DNA of 64,000 bases from Pseudomonas asiatica (GCF_009932335.1 NZ_BLJF01000001.1:1054001-1118000); one strand, 5' to 3'. Positions 53,484-62,738 are shown, counted from the first letter of the stretch. Notes: generated by a model not told the origin, from the sequence alone. Program-made: numbers and translations.

Positions 53484-53680
53484 AGAGGGCGCCGACTGGC
53501 GGAATGTGGGCACCGGAAGCAAATTCGCACCCAATTGCAGTTGCTCCACGCGACGTGGCGCCTTAGACTGCCGCCCCCTGTAAAAGAGTGCCGGTTGGCG
53601 CTTGAAGAATTCTGCTGCCGATGCCGAGGCGTCGGCGGCACCCGAATCGCCCAAATGCACATTTTTTCATAGAGAAATCG

Positions 53681-54085
53681 ATGACCAAGGAACAGTTGCT
53701 GGCCATGTCGGCCGATGACTACATGAACGCTGACCAGCTGGCTTTCTTCGCTGGCCTGCTGCAGGCGATGAAAGTCGAAACCCATGAACGCATCGAGCTG
53801 AGCCGTGCCACCATCGAAGGCCTGGACACCCCGTCGGACCCTGCCGACGTGGCTTCGGTCGAAGAAGAGCGTAGCTGGCTGGTGAATGCCATCGACCGCG
53901 ACCAGCGCCTGCTGCCGCAGCTGGAAATGGCCCTGGACCGTATTGCCGACGAAAGCTTCGGCTGGTGTGATGACAGCGGTGAACCAATCGGCCTGAAGCG
54001 TCTGCTGATCAGCCCGACCACCAAGTACTGCATCGAAGCCCAGGAGCGCCACGAGCAGCTCGACCGCCACCAGCGCCAGGTGTAA
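53681..54085 (+). CDS. DksA/TraR-family RNA polymerase-binding protein with an incomplete zinc site
   Basis: 134 residues. The coiled-coil tip DPADVA (Asp53, Asp56, Ala58) matches the DksA DxxDxA motif. The C-terminal globule (FGWCDDSGEPIGLKRLLISP, YCIEAQERHEQ) keeps two of four zinc Cys: Cys96 and Cys117, with Ser99 and Ala120 at the others. It is likely a secondary DksA paralogue that works with RNA polymerase, perhaps zinc-independent as in DksA2. The distal position from the repeat region suggests its promoter is near 53600-53675. Confidence 0.85.
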   Translation: MTKEQLLAMSADDYMNADQLAFFAGLLQAMKVETHERIELSRATIEGLDTPSDPADVASVEEERSWLVNAIDRDQRLLPQLEMALDRIADESFGWCDDSGEPIGLKRLLISPTTKYCIEAQERHEQLDRHQRQV

Positions 54086-54101
54086 CCCCGCGCGGTGTGC
54101 C

Positions 54102-54132
54102 AAGCCCCACGGAGCGATCCGTGGGGCTTTTT
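54102..54132 (+). terminator. Rho-independent terminator after the DksA-like gene
   Basis: AAGCCCCACGGA-gcga-TCCGTGGGGCTT followed by TTT is a 12-bp stem with a T run, 16 bases after the stop. Confidence 0.9.
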
Positions 54133-54260
54133 GCGTTTCTTGCCGGCGGCGGTTTTGTTGCCCTGCACGTAACACTGCTGTACCGGGATGCGCTGTTTCA
54201 GCGCCGTAAGCAGGCGTATCATCACTTTATCGTTAGGGTGCTAATTAAATTCCGGAGGGA

Positions 54261-54455
54261 ATGATGAATAGCCGGGTCGATGTAGCCGTGATGATTGGTT
54301 CTGGTGTGCCAGCCTCGATGCGGGCGCTGGGTAAACGCATCTGCTGGGTGGTGCTGGTCAATGGCGAACGCCGTGGTACCGCATTTGCCACCCGTGAAGA
54401 GGCCTTGGAGTGCCAAGCGGCCTGGCAGCAGTTGAAGAAGGGCCTGGCTGCCTGA
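54261..54455 (+). CDS. Small conserved protein, 64 residues
   Basis: ATG 54261 (or 54264) follows a strong GGAGGGA. The sequence (AVMIGSGVPASMRALGKRIC, TAFATREEALECQAAWQQLK) is soluble with a short beta segment (ICWVVLVNGERRGTAFA). It is short but has good codon bias and a clean ribosome site. Function unknown. Confidence 0.65.
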   Translation: MMNSRVDVAVMIGSGVPASMRALGKRICWVVLVNGERRGTAFATREEALECQAAWQQLKKGLAA

Positions 54456-54866
54456 GCACCGTGAGTGCTGCCGGCAAGCGAACGGGGTGTTGTTCAGGGC
54501 GTTCGCTTGTAAGAAATGTACTTTGCCTCTCGACGAATTTCGGTGTTTTCGTGCATATTCTTTCCCCAGTAATGCGCTGATGGATTGCAGGGCCCGTTCT
54601 TACGTGCGCTCTGGCATTGCCTGTCGCATTTTTTTCTGGCGGTTTTGCTGTCAGACATTGCGCTTCCCGAATCGGGAATATGCCGAAAGCCTGTATTTGA
54701 GGCCAGATCTGGCAAGCCAGGGTAAAGATTCCCGCACGCTGCATCGCCAGCGGGCGCAGACATTTCGCATATCGCTTTATTACTCTTTTCGCCTATCGAT
54801 AAGAAATGGCCGTGCCTCACCGAGCTTTGGGTGAGGGCGGGTTGTAACCGGTTGAGGATTACTTCA
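54456..54866. other. Palindrome-rich region before the TTG-started gene
   Basis: Less GC-rich than the neighbours. Contains CAAGCGAACG/CGTTCGCTTG (about 54477-54511), TTCCCGA-A-TCGGGAA (54664-54678), GCCAGATCTGGC (54702-54713) and CCTCACC/GGTGAGG (54815-54836). No convincing gene on either strand; Cys-rich frames lack ribosome sites. These may be operators or a structured leader. Confidence 0.5.
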
Positions 54867-55337
54867 TTGGCAGTCAGCACTCTTGATACCCATGCGTTGT
54901 TCGCCTTGGGCGACTTGCGCGGTAAATTGGCCCAGCTGTTCCAGGGCCGCTTTGTCTATGTTACGGAACAGAGTCCCGAAGGCCTGTACATGGCCGAAAT
55001 CGACACCGAAAGCGCATTGGTCGTCGATGACAAGCAGCGTTTGGAACTGAAGGTCGGCGACCACTTTCGCGCCGCCGTGCTGCCCAGCCGCGAAGGCGGC
55101 AAACTGGAAATGCGCTTTCGCGAAATCAAGTTGAACGTATATGGCGTGGGCGACTATGCCTTTGTGTCGGTGCCTGAAGGCGAGGGCATCGTGTTCCGTG
55201 AAGGCCACGGTGTGATGCTGGTATTCGCCGCACAGCAACAAGTGCAGGAAGGCCTGGGCAAGTTGCTCAAGGCGGTGACCGGCAAGGTTGCCAAATGGCG
55301 CAAGGGTGAGCTGACCACCTTCAAGGCCAGTGAATGA
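54867..55337 (+). CDS. Conserved hypothetical protein, TTG start
   Basis: 156 residues starting at TTG 54867 with GAGGATT upstream; an in-frame ATG at 54831 would add an unlikely Arg/Cys extension. The protein (STLDTHALFALGDLRGKLAQ, VTEQSPEGLYMAEIDTESAL, VPEGEGIVFREGHGVMLVFA) is beta-rich and soluble. Not recognised. Overlaps the next gene by 4 bases (ATGA). Confidence 0.7.
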   Translation: MAVSTLDTHALFALGDLRGKLAQLFQGRFVYVTEQSPEGLYMAEIDTESALVVDDKQRLELKVGDHFRAAVLPSREGGKLEMRFREIKLNVYGVGDYAFVSVPEGEGIVFREGHGVMLVFAAQQQVQEGLGKLLKAVTGKVAKWRKGELTTFKASE

Positions 55338-55546
55338 CCCACAGTGACGACGCGCCTGCCACGCGTGCCGAGTTCCATCGGCAGCACCAGGCGGATGCCG
55401 TGTCCGAGGCCGAGCGTTTGCTGGCCAGGCGCGAAGAACTGCAAGGCGCCTGGTTGAACTGGGTGGCAGGGGAATTGTATCGCCTCGGCCCGCCGCCTTA
55501 TGCGGCCATGGTCCGGCGCGAGTTGCAGCGCCTGGCCCAAGGGTGA
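55334..55546 (+). CDS. Small protein paralogous to the gene at 16802
   Basis: 70 residues. The segment GAWLNWVAGELYRLGPPPYA then AMVRREL shares W..WV..EL..L.PP.YA.MVR.E with the 87-residue protein at 16802-17065. It is coupled to the upstream gene by ATGA. Soluble and helical; function unknown. Convergent with mrpG, stops 12 bases apart. Confidence 0.7.
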   Translation: MTHSDDAPATRAEFHRQHQADAVSEAERLLARREELQGAWLNWVAGELYRLGPPPYAAMVRRELQRLAQG

Positions 55547-55558
55547 GGTGGCGACCTG

Positions 55559-55924
55559 TCAGTTGCCTCGATCGCGGCCGCTGCTGACTTCTTCAGGGAC
55601 CGGCTCTTTCGCCATGCGCTTGCGGAACAGCGCCGCCCGGGCCAGCAACAGTGTGGTCACCGGCACGGTGATCGACAGCAGGATCGGAATCAGCCAGGCG
55701 TGCAGCACCGGGGCTTCCTTGAGCCAGGAAAAGTAGATGATCGAAGCCAGTGCCACGCACCAGGCACCAATGGTCGAAGCCAGTGCCGGCGGGTGCATCC
55801 GCTGGAAGTAGTCCTTCAGCCGCAACAGGCCCACGGCACCGATCAGGGCGAACAGGCTGCCGGTCAGCAGCAGCGCGGCTGTGACCAGCTCCAGCCAGAA
55901 GGGAAGTTGCAGGGTTTCAGTCAT
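55559..55924 (-). CDS. mrpG: Mrp cation/H+ antiporter subunit G
   Basis: 121 residues with three helices (LVTAALLLTGSLFALIGAVG, RMHPPALASTIGAWCVALAS...) typical of MrpG/PhaG. Last gene of the minus-strand Mrp operon; start overlaps mrpF by 4 bases. Confidence 0.9.
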   Translation of the reverse strand: MTETLQLPFWLELVTAALLLTGSLFALIGAVGLLRLKDYFQRMHPPALASTIGAWCVALASIIYFSWLKEAPVLHAWLIPILLSITVPVTTLLLARAALFRKRMAKEPVPEEVSSGRDRGN

Positions 55925-56199
55925 TCGATCACCTCACCGCGCAGCAGGAACTTGGCCAGGGCAAACGAGCCAACGAAACCGAACAGCGCAATCAGCAGGG
56001 CACCTTCGAAGTAGGTGTCACTGGCATAACGGATTCCCAGCACCAGCATGGTCAGCATCGCCAGGATGTACAGGTAGTCCAGCGCCAGCACCCGGTCCTG
56101 GGCGGACGGGCCGCGGAACAGCCGGATAAGTGCCAGGGCCATGGCCAGGGCGAAGATGAACAGGCTGGCGAGGACAGCATTGGCGAGCAGGCCTGTCAT
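55921..56199 (-). CDS. mrpF: Mrp cation/H+ antiporter subunit F
   Basis: 92 residues with three helices (LLANAVLASLFIFALAMALA, RVLALDYLYILAMLTMLVLG, GALLIALFGFVGSFALAKFL). The conserved Asp of MrpF is in RVLALDYL. Overlaps mrpE and mrpG by 4 bases each. Confidence 0.9.
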   Translation of the reverse strand: MTGLLANAVLASLFIFALAMALALIRLFRGPSAQDRVLALDYLYILAMLTMLVLGIRYASDTYFEGALLIALFGFVGSFALAKFLLRGEVIE

Positions 56200-56684
56200 T
56201 GGAAAATCTCCATCAGCGGGCGTTCGTAGGTGTCCTTGAAGTGCTGGATGAAGGCCGCCTCATCGTCCAGGTCGAACACATGCAGCAGCAACACGCTGCG
56301 GTCCAGGGCCAGCTCGGACCAGACCGTGCCGGGCACCACCGTGGTAATCATCGACAACGCCGCCAGGCCATGTGGGTCGTGCAGGGCCAGCGGGATGTGC
56401 ACGAAGGCCGAGCGCGGCGGCTGCTTGCTGGCGCGCAGCACGCCACGGGCAACCAGGAGATTGGACATGATCACATCGATGCCGACACGGCCAATCAGCC
56501 GGGCGATGGCCAGCGGCCGTCGCACATGGGCATGCTGTGGGCGCAGCGGTGCCATCAGCAGTGGCGCCAGCACGCCGAGCGCGGCTGCCAGCAGCAGGTT
56601 GCCGGGGCTGACCGAGAGGTTCAGCAACAGCCACAGTGCGAACAGCGAAACCGATAACAGCGGTGCCGGGAACAGTCGATTCAT
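56196..56684 (-). CDS. mrpE: Mrp cation/H+ antiporter subunit E
   Basis: 162 residues from ATG 56684 (longer frame rejected). Two N-terminal helices and the soluble C-terminus with SMITTVVPGTVWSELALD and HVFDLDDE. ATG overlaps the mrpD stop (ATGA). Confidence 0.9.
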   Translation of the reverse strand: MNRLFPAPLLSVSLFALWLLLNLSVSPGNLLLAAALGVLAPLLMAPLRPQHAHVRRPLAIARLIGRVGIDVIMSNLLVARGVLRASKQPPRSAFVHIPLALHDPHGLAALSMITTVVPGTVWSELALDRSVLLLHVFDLDDEAAFIQHFKDTYERPLMEIFQ

Positions 56685-58360
56685 GGCTGCACCTGTACGT
56701 CGAGCGAGGTGGGGCCAGGAATCGGCCGGGCGGCCATCACGGCTTCGATATAGGTGTCGGGGGCCTGCAGGCTGGCGGCGGTGTCCTGGGTGTAGCGCAG
56801 CAGCGGCTCGGCCCTGAAGCTGAGGATGAAGCACAGGCCGAGCAGGATGACGATGGGCAGACATTCATAGCGGCGCAGCACCGGCGACGGGCGCTCTTCA
56901 GGCTTCCAGAAGCGCTGGATGCCGACGCGGCCGAAGGCGATCAGCGAGGCCATGCCAGACAGGACCAGCAACGCCACCAGGCCCCAACCCGCCATGCCCA
57001 GCGGCTGCTCGGCAGGCACGCCCAGCCCTTGCGGGTTGAACAGCGCGCTGATCAGGTTGAGCTTGCCGACAAAGCCCGACAGCGGCGGCATGCCGATGAT
57101 CAACAGGGCGCAGGCGATGAAGCTGAGGCCGAGGAAGGCCATGGTCCACGGGATGATCTGGCCGATCACAACCTTTTGTTCATCGTCGAGGTTGATACCC
57201 TTGGGCGGGTGCAGTGATTCCAGCGGTGGCGGCATGGCGTCTTCTTCGTCGTCCAGCGGTGCTTCGTTGGCCGAGCGCGAACGTTCGACCAGTTCGGCGA
57301 GCAGGAATAGCGCGCACAGCGCCAGGGTCGAATTGACCAGATAGAACAACGCCGCGCCGGTCAGCGCCGATTGCGCAAAACCGACGGCGCCGAGCAGGGT
57401 GCCGGCTGAAACCAGGATGCTGAGGGCGGCCATGCGCTCCAGGCGCTGCGCGGCCATGATCGACACTGCCGCCACCGCCAGGGTGACCAGGCCACCGTAC
57501 ACCAGCCATTCACCACCGAAGTGCGCCGAGGCCCCGGCCTGCCCTGAGAACAGCAGAGTCCACAGGCGCAGCACGGCATACAGGCCGACCTTGGTCATGA
57601 TGGCGAACAGCGCCGCCACCGGCGCGCTGGCCGAGGCATAGGCCGGTACCAGCCAGAAGTTCAGCGGCCAGATGCCGGCCTTGACCAGGAAGGCCATGGC
57701 CAGGATCGCCGCGCCAGCGTGCAGCAGGCCACGGTCGGCCTCCGGCACCAACGGAATCTTCAGCGCCAGGTCGGCCATGTTCAGGGTGCCGGTCACGCCA
57801 TACAGCATCGCTGCGCCGATCAGGAACAGCGACGAGGCGAACAGGTTGATGGCAATGTAGTGCAGGCCGGCACGCACTCGGGCGCGGCCCGAGCCATGCA
57901 GCAGCAGGCCATAGGAAGCGGCCAGCAGCACCTCGAAGAACACGAACAGGTTGAACAGGTCGGCGGTGAGGAAGGCGCCGTACAGGCCCATCAGCTGGAT
58001 CTGGAACAGTGCGTGGAAGCTGGCCCCGGCACCGTCCCAGCGAGCGCGGGCAAACAGCAGGGCACTGAAACCGATGATGCCGGTGAGGGTCAGCAGCAGG
58101 GCCGACAGGTGGTCTACCACCAGCACGATGCCGAACGGTGCCGGCCAGTTGCCCGGCAGGTAGACACCGATCGATTCCGCCTGGCCCTGGGTGCGCACCC
58201 ACAGCAGCAGGCTGACCGCGATGGCCAGGCCGGCAAAGGTCGACAGCAGGTTCAGCCAGGCCTTTGTCTGCCGGTGTTTCTCGCCCAGCAGCAACATCAA
58301 TGCCGCGGTAACCAGGGGCAGCAGGATGGGCGCGATGATCAATTGGCTCATGCCACTCAT
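56681..58360 (-). CDS. mrpD: Mrp cation/H+ antiporter subunit D (NuoM/N-like)
   Basis: 559 residues with about fourteen helices. Complex I-like proton-channel motifs: key Glu in LFVFFEVLLAASYGLLLHG and Lys in AFLVKAGIWPLNFWLVPAYA. A soluble insertion near residues 360-390 (SANEAPLDDEEDAMPPP) is acidic and absent from NuoN; it is typical of gammaproteobacterial MrpD. Overlaps mrpC and mrpE. Confidence 0.92.
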   Translation of the reverse strand: MSGMSQLIIAPILLPLVTAALMLLLGEKHRQTKAWLNLLSTFAGLAIAVSLLLWVRTQGQAESIGVYLPGNWPAPFGIVLVVDHLSALLLTLTGIIGFSALLFARARWDGAGASFHALFQIQLMGLYGAFLTADLFNLFVFFEVLLAASYGLLLHGSGRARVRAGLHYIAINLFASSLFLIGAAMLYGVTGTLNMADLALKIPLVPEADRGLLHAGAAILAMAFLVKAGIWPLNFWLVPAYASASAPVAALFAIMTKVGLYAVLRLWTLLFSGQAGASAHFGGEWLVYGGLVTLAVAAVSIMAAQRLERMAALSILVSAGTLLGAVGFAQSALTGAALFYLVNSTLALCALFLLAELVERSRSANEAPLDDEEDAMPPPLESLHPPKGINLDDEQKVVIGQIIPWTMAFLGLSFIACALLIIGMPPLSGFVGKLNLISALFNPQGLGVPAEQPLGMAGWGLVALLVLSGMASLIAFGRVGIQRFWKPEERPSPVLRRYECLPIVILLGLCFILSFRAEPLLRYTQDTAASLQAPDTYIEAVMAARPIPGPTSLDVQVQP

Positions 58361-58701
58361 TCGTCACGCTCCCGGCCATCCACGTGGTCGGTACCGGTCA
58401 GGCCGCGCGAGGCCAGCAACACCACCAGGAACAGCGCGGTCATGGCGAAGCTGATGACGATGGCGGTGAGCACCAGGGCCTGCGGCAGCGGGTCGGTGTA
58501 GTGCAGCAGGTCCTGGGGCACGCCGTCCTTGATGATCGGTTCCTTGCCGATGAACAGGCTGCCCATGCTGAAGATGAACAGGTTGACCCCGTACGACAGC
58601 AGGCAGAGGCCCATGATCACCTGGTAGGTTCGCGGGCGCAGGATAAGCCACACTCCCGAAGCGGCCAGCACGCCGATGGCAACTGCAATCACTTCTTCCA
58701 T
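58357..58701 (-). CDS. mrpC: Mrp cation/H+ antiporter subunit C (NuoK-like)
   Basis: 114 residues with three helices (EVIAVAIGVLAASGVWLILR, VIMGLCLLSYGVNLFIFSMG, PLPQALVLTAIVISFAMTAL). The NuoK-like glycine/asparagine pattern is present. Shares one base with the mrpAB stop. Confidence 0.92.
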   Translation of the reverse strand: MEEVIAVAIGVLAASGVWLILRPRTYQVIMGLCLLSYGVNLFIFSMGSLFIGKEPIIKDGVPQDLLHYTDPLPQALVLTAIVISFAMTALFLVVLLASRGLTGTDHVDGRERDE

Positions 58702-61616
58702 CAGGCGGCTCCTGCTTGGCTGGTTTTCGCCGGGTTACCCGGGCGGTAGGCGCGCACCGATTGGTGCGCCAGGGCGGTGAGGATCAGCAGGGTCGAGCCG
58801 ACCACCACAGTGAACACCCCGACATCGAAGAACAGCGCGCTGGCCACGTGCACATCGCCGAGCAACGGCAGGTGCAGGTGGGCGGTATGGGTGGTGAGGA
58901 ACGGGTAGCCCAGCAGCATGGCGCCCGCGCCGGTCAGGGTTGCGCACAGCAGCCCGGTGCCCATCCAGCGCAGCGGGCGCAGGCTCATCTGCGCCTCGAC
59001 CCACTGGGTGCCGGCCACCATGTACTGCAGGATGAACGCCACCGACATCACCAGGCCGGCAACAAAGCCGCCACCCGGCTGGTTGTGGCCACGCATGAAC
59101 AGGTACATCGACACCAGCAGGGCGATCGGCAGCAGCAAGCGCACCAGCACCGCGGGCACCATCATGAAGCCCAGGGCGGTGTCGGTGGCATGCCGCGGGT
59201 TGATCAGGTCGGTGACCACGTCGGGTGCCAGCTGACGCTGTTGCGCCGGCAGTTGCATGCTTTCCTTGGGCGGGCGGAAGCGCCGCAGCAGGGCGAACAC
59301 GGTCAGCGCCACGGCCACAAGCACGGTGATTTCACCGAGGGTATCGAAGCCACGGAAGTCGACCAGCATGACATTGACGACGTTGGTGCCACCGCCCTGG
59401 GGTAGTGCCCGGCTCAGGTAGAACGAGGAAATGTCGTTCGGCGTCGGCCGGGTGAGCATGGCGTAGGACAGCACGGCCATGCCGCCACCTACCAGCACCG
59501 CCAGCAGCAGGTCGCGCAGGCGACGCATGCGCGCACGCTCGAGGCTGCCCGGCAGCGGCGATACGCCTTCGATTCGCCGCGGCAGCCAGCGCAGGCCGAG
59601 CAGGATCAGCACGGTGGTGACCACTTCCACTACCAGCTGTGTCAGGGCCAGATCGGGCGCGGAGAACCAGACGAAGGTGATGCAGGTCATCAGGCCGCAG
59701 ACGCTGACCATGATCAACGCCGCCAAACGGTGATACTTGGCCTGGTAGGCAGCGCCGATGGCGCAGGCGATGGCGATCAGCCACAGCGCGACAAACACGC
59801 CCGAGCCCGGAATCTTCGGCCGGTCGCCCCAGCTGAGACCACTGTAGAGCATGGGGGTGAGGCCGGCGAGGAAGGCGGCGAGCACCAGCATGAACAGCTG
59901 CGATTGCAGGCGGCGGCTGGTGAGCAGGCGCTCGATGCGCCGCGCCAGCAGCATTAGCTGCACCTGGCCGTGTTCGAACAGGCGCTTGCCATTGAAGCGT
60001 TCGATCACCGGTGGGTAGGGGAAGCGGCCAAGGCGCAGCTGCTTGCGCAGCAGCAGGTAAAGCACGATACCGCCGCTCATGGCCACCAGGCTCATGATCA
60101 GCGGCGCGTTCCAGCCATGCCAGATGGCCAGGCTGTATTCCGGTAGGGTGCCGCCCACCACAGGCAGGGCGGCGGCGGCCAGCAGCGGGCCGACCGACTG
60201 GGCAGGGAAGATGCCCACCACCAGGCAGGTAAGCACCAGCAATTCGACCGGCGCACGCATCCAGCGTGGCGGTTCGTGTGGTGTGTGCGGGAGGTCCTGT
60301 GCAGTGGGGCCGAAGAACACATCGACGGTGAAGCGCAGGGCATAAGCCACGCTGAAGGTGCCGGCCAGGGTGGCGACCACCGGCAACGTGGCCTCGACCC
60401 AGGCAGTGGAGCTGATGAACACCGTTTCGGCGAAGAACATTTCCTTGGACAGGAAACCGTTCATCAACGGCACGCCGGCCATCGAGGCGCTGGCGACCAT
60501 GGCCAGGGTGGCGGTGTATGGCACCAGGCGTATCAGCCCGCTGAGGCGGCGGATGTCACGGGTACCGCTTTCGTGGTCGATGATGCCGGCGGCCATGAAC
60601 AACGAGGCCTTGAAGGTGGCGTGGTTGAGAATGTGGAACACCGCCGCGACCGCGGCCAGCGGGCTGTTCAGGCCCAGCAGCAGGGTAATCAGGCCCAGGT
60701 GGCTGATGGTCGAGTACGCCAGCAGGCCCTTGAGGTCGTTCTGGAACATGGCGGCGAAGGCGCCGAGCAGCAGGGTGAGGGCGCCAGCACCGCCTACGAT
60801 CCAGAACCACTCTTCGCTGCCCGACAGCACCGGCCACAGGCGCGCCAGCAGGAACACCCCGGCCTTGACCATGGTCGCCGAGTGCAGATAAGCCGATACC
60901 GGGGTGGGCGCTGCCATGGCATGGGGCAGCCAGAACTGGAAGGGGAACTGTGCGCTCTTGCTCAGGGCGCCGATGAGGATCAGCGGCAGCAGCACCGGGT
61001 ACAGCGCATGCTGGCGGATGGTGTTGCCGGCAGCCAGGACCTTGTCCAGGTCGTAGCTGCCGACCACATGGCCGAGCAGCAGGGCACCCACCAGCAGGCA
61101 CAAGCCGCCCGCGCCCGTGACCATCAGCGCCATGTAGGCGCCACGGCGGGCGTCGGCACGGTGGTGCCAGTAGCCAATCAGCAGGAACGAGAACAGGCTG
61201 GTGAGTTCCCAGAAGAACACCAGCTGGATCAGGTTGCCGGAGATCACCAGGCCGAGCATGGCGCCCATGAAGGCGAGGAAGAAGGCGAAGAAGCGCGGCA
61301 CCGGGTCTTGTGGCGACATGTAGTAGCGGGCATACAGCGAAACCAGCGTACCGATGCCCAGCACCAGCAGCGAGAACAGCCAGGCGAAGCCGTCCATGCG
61401 CAGCACCAGGTTCAACCCCAGGCTGGGCAGCCAGAGGAACTCTTCGCGAATCACGCCACCGTGGGCAACCTGAGGGTACAGCAGTGCTACCTGGACAGTG
61501 CCGACCAGGGCCACGAGCCCGGCGAGAATGGACTCCGCGTTACGTGCGTTGTGCGGCAGCACTGCTGCCAGGCAACTGCCCACGAACGGCAGAAGCAATA
61601 GCACTATCAATGACAT
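58701..61616 (-). CDS. mrpA: Mrp cation/H+ antiporter subunit A fused with B
   Basis: 971 residues. The N-terminal two thirds are NuoL-like (helix with key residues in LIQLVFFWELTSLFSFLLIG, ALSKSAQFPFQFWLPHAMAA), the middle has the MrpA-specific C-terminal helices, and residues about 820-960 are an MrpB domain (FMMVPAVLVRLLLPIALLVS, NQPGGGFVAGLVMSVAFILQ). The fused MrpAB arrangement is standard in Pseudomonas (six-gene operons). The complex exchanges Na+ or K+ for H+ and supports pH and salt tolerance. Confidence 0.93.
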   Translation of the reverse strand: MSLIVLLLLPFVGSCLAAVLPHNARNAESILAGLVALVGTVQVALLYPQVAHGGVIREEFLWLPSLGLNLVLRMDGFAWLFSLLVLGIGTLVSLYARYYMSPQDPVPRFFAFFLAFMGAMLGLVISGNLIQLVFFWELTSLFSFLLIGYWHHRADARRGAYMALMVTGAGGLCLLVGALLLGHVVGSYDLDKVLAAGNTIRQHALYPVLLPLILIGALSKSAQFPFQFWLPHAMAAPTPVSAYLHSATMVKAGVFLLARLWPVLSGSEEWFWIVGGAGALTLLLGAFAAMFQNDLKGLLAYSTISHLGLITLLLGLNSPLAAVAAVFHILNHATFKASLFMAAGIIDHESGTRDIRRLSGLIRLVPYTATLAMVASASMAGVPLMNGFLSKEMFFAETVFISSTAWVEATLPVVATLAGTFSVAYALRFTVDVFFGPTAQDLPHTPHEPPRWMRAPVELLVLTCLVVGIFPAQSVGPLLAAAALPVVGGTLPEYSLAIWHGWNAPLIMSLVAMSGGIVLYLLLRKQLRLGRFPYPPVIERFNGKRLFEHGQVQLMLLARRIERLLTSRRLQSQLFMLVLAAFLAGLTPMLYSGLSWGDRPKIPGSGVFVALWLIAIACAIGAAYQAKYHRLAALIMVSVCGLMTCITFVWFSAPDLALTQLVVEVVTTVLILLGLRWLPRRIEGVSPLPGSLERARMRRLRDLLLAVLVGGGMAVLSYAMLTRPTPNDISSFYLSRALPQGGGTNVVNVMLVDFRGFDTLGEITVLVAVALTVFALLRRFRPPKESMQLPAQQRQLAPDVVTDLINPRHATDTALGFMMVPAVLVRLLLPIALLVSMYLFMRGHNQPGGGFVAGLVMSVAFILQYMVAGTQWVEAQMSLRPLRWMGTGLLCATLTGAGAMLLGYPFLTTHTAHLHLPLLGDVHVASALFFDVGVFTVVVGSTLLILTALAHQSVRAYRPGNPAKTSQAGAA

Positions 61617-61748
61617 AGCGTTCTATTCTGGAGAAGTTTGCAAAGAATCATACGTGCCGAGGGGTTGATCACCAACACGCAAGCTGTCGCAGAATCCTAC
61701 AAACAGGCTGTGACAAGCTGTTTTTTTATAACAGATTCTTACAAAGCA

Positions 61749-61765
61749 TAGCCGCAGTTGGCGGC
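61749..61765 (-). terminator. Hairpin after the EamA-family gene
   Basis: AGCCGC-AGTTG-GCGGCT just after the exporter stop; no T run. Weak evidence for a 3' end structure. Confidence 0.35.
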
Positions 61766-61766
61766 T

Positions 61767-62717
61767 TTACAGGCCAGCCTGGCGTTCACCTTCATCCGTC
61801 ACTTCCCGCGATTCGGCCACCTCGCGCGGGCGGCGCACCTTGAGTTCGCTGACCACCACCGCGATCACGATCAGCAGGCCGCCGAGCAGTGCCACGCCCG
61901 GCAGGCGCTCACCGGCGATGCGCCCGACGATCCCGGCCCATACTGGTTCGCCGGCATAGATGAGGGTGGCGCGGGTGGGCGAGACCGACTTCTGCGCCCA
62001 GTTCATGGCTACCTGGATCACCGCGCTCATGGCGCCCAGGCCCACGGCACTGGTCAGCAGCAGCCAGGAAAAATCGGGTATGCGCTCCTGGGTCGGCACG
62101 ATCATCAGGAACGCCAGCAGCGAGGCGGTCGCCAGCTGCACCACGGTGACCCGGCGCACATCGACCTGCCCGGCGTAGCGGCTGATCAGGATGATTTCGC
62201 CGGCAATGGCCACGGCGCTGACCAGGGTTACCAGCTCGCCTTCGCTGAAGTGCAGGCTGCCACCCTCCGGACCGGCCAGCAGCATCAGGCCGATGAACGC
62301 CAGGCCGATACCGATGCTGGGCATCAGGCCGGGGCGCCGGCCCAGCACCAGCCATTGCAGCAGCGGCACGAACGGCACGTACAGCGCGGTGATGAACGCC
62401 GACTGGCTGCTGCTGATGGTTTGCAGGCCCATGGTCTGCAGGCCGTAGCCGAGCATGATCGACACCCCGATCAGCATGCCGGCCTTCAGTTCGGTGAAGG
62501 TCAGCCCTGGCAGCGCCCGCGCCGAGACCACCCCGACGAACAGCGCGGCTGCGGCGAAGCGCAGGCCGACGAAGAACATCGGGCCGCTGACGCTCATCAC
62601 GTTGTGCACCAGCAGGAAGGTGCCGCCCCACAGCATGGTGATGAACACCAGCACCAATTCGGCCTTGCTCAGGCGAAAGGCAATGGCAGGGGTCGGTTTG
62701 CTGCTGGGCTGGCTCAT
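61767..62717 (-). CDS. EamA/DMT-family transporter
   Basis: 316 residues from ATG 62717. Ten helices in two EamA repeats (LVLVFITMLWGGTFLLVHNV, SQSAFITALYVPFVPLLQWL; second repeat ELVTLVSAVAIAGEIILISR, LIYAGEPVWAGIVGRIAGER). It probably exports an amino acid or metabolite. Divergent from an XRE-cupin regulator, a pairing known for amino-acid exporters, which suggests regulation by that protein. Confidence 0.87.
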   Translation of the reverse strand: MSQPSSKPTPAIAFRLSKAELVLVFITMLWGGTFLLVHNVMSVSGPMFFVGLRFAAAALFVGVVSARALPGLTFTELKAGMLIGVSIMLGYGLQTMGLQTISSSQSAFITALYVPFVPLLQWLVLGRRPGLMPSIGIGLAFIGLMLLAGPEGGSLHFSEGELVTLVSAVAIAGEIILISRYAGQVDVRRVTVVQLATASLLAFLMIVPTQERIPDFSWLLLTSAVGLGAMSAVIQVAMNWAQKSVSPTRATLIYAGEPVWAGIVGRIAGERLPGVALLGGLLIVIAVVVSELKVRRPREVAESREVTDEGERQAGL

Positions 62718-62738
62718 GGTCTTGCGCACTCGGAGGGG

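Noticed and set aside
54487..54880. Possible Cys-rich small genes on either strand
   Set aside because: No ribosome site, poor codon bias, and the region holds many palindromes that are better read as regulatory.
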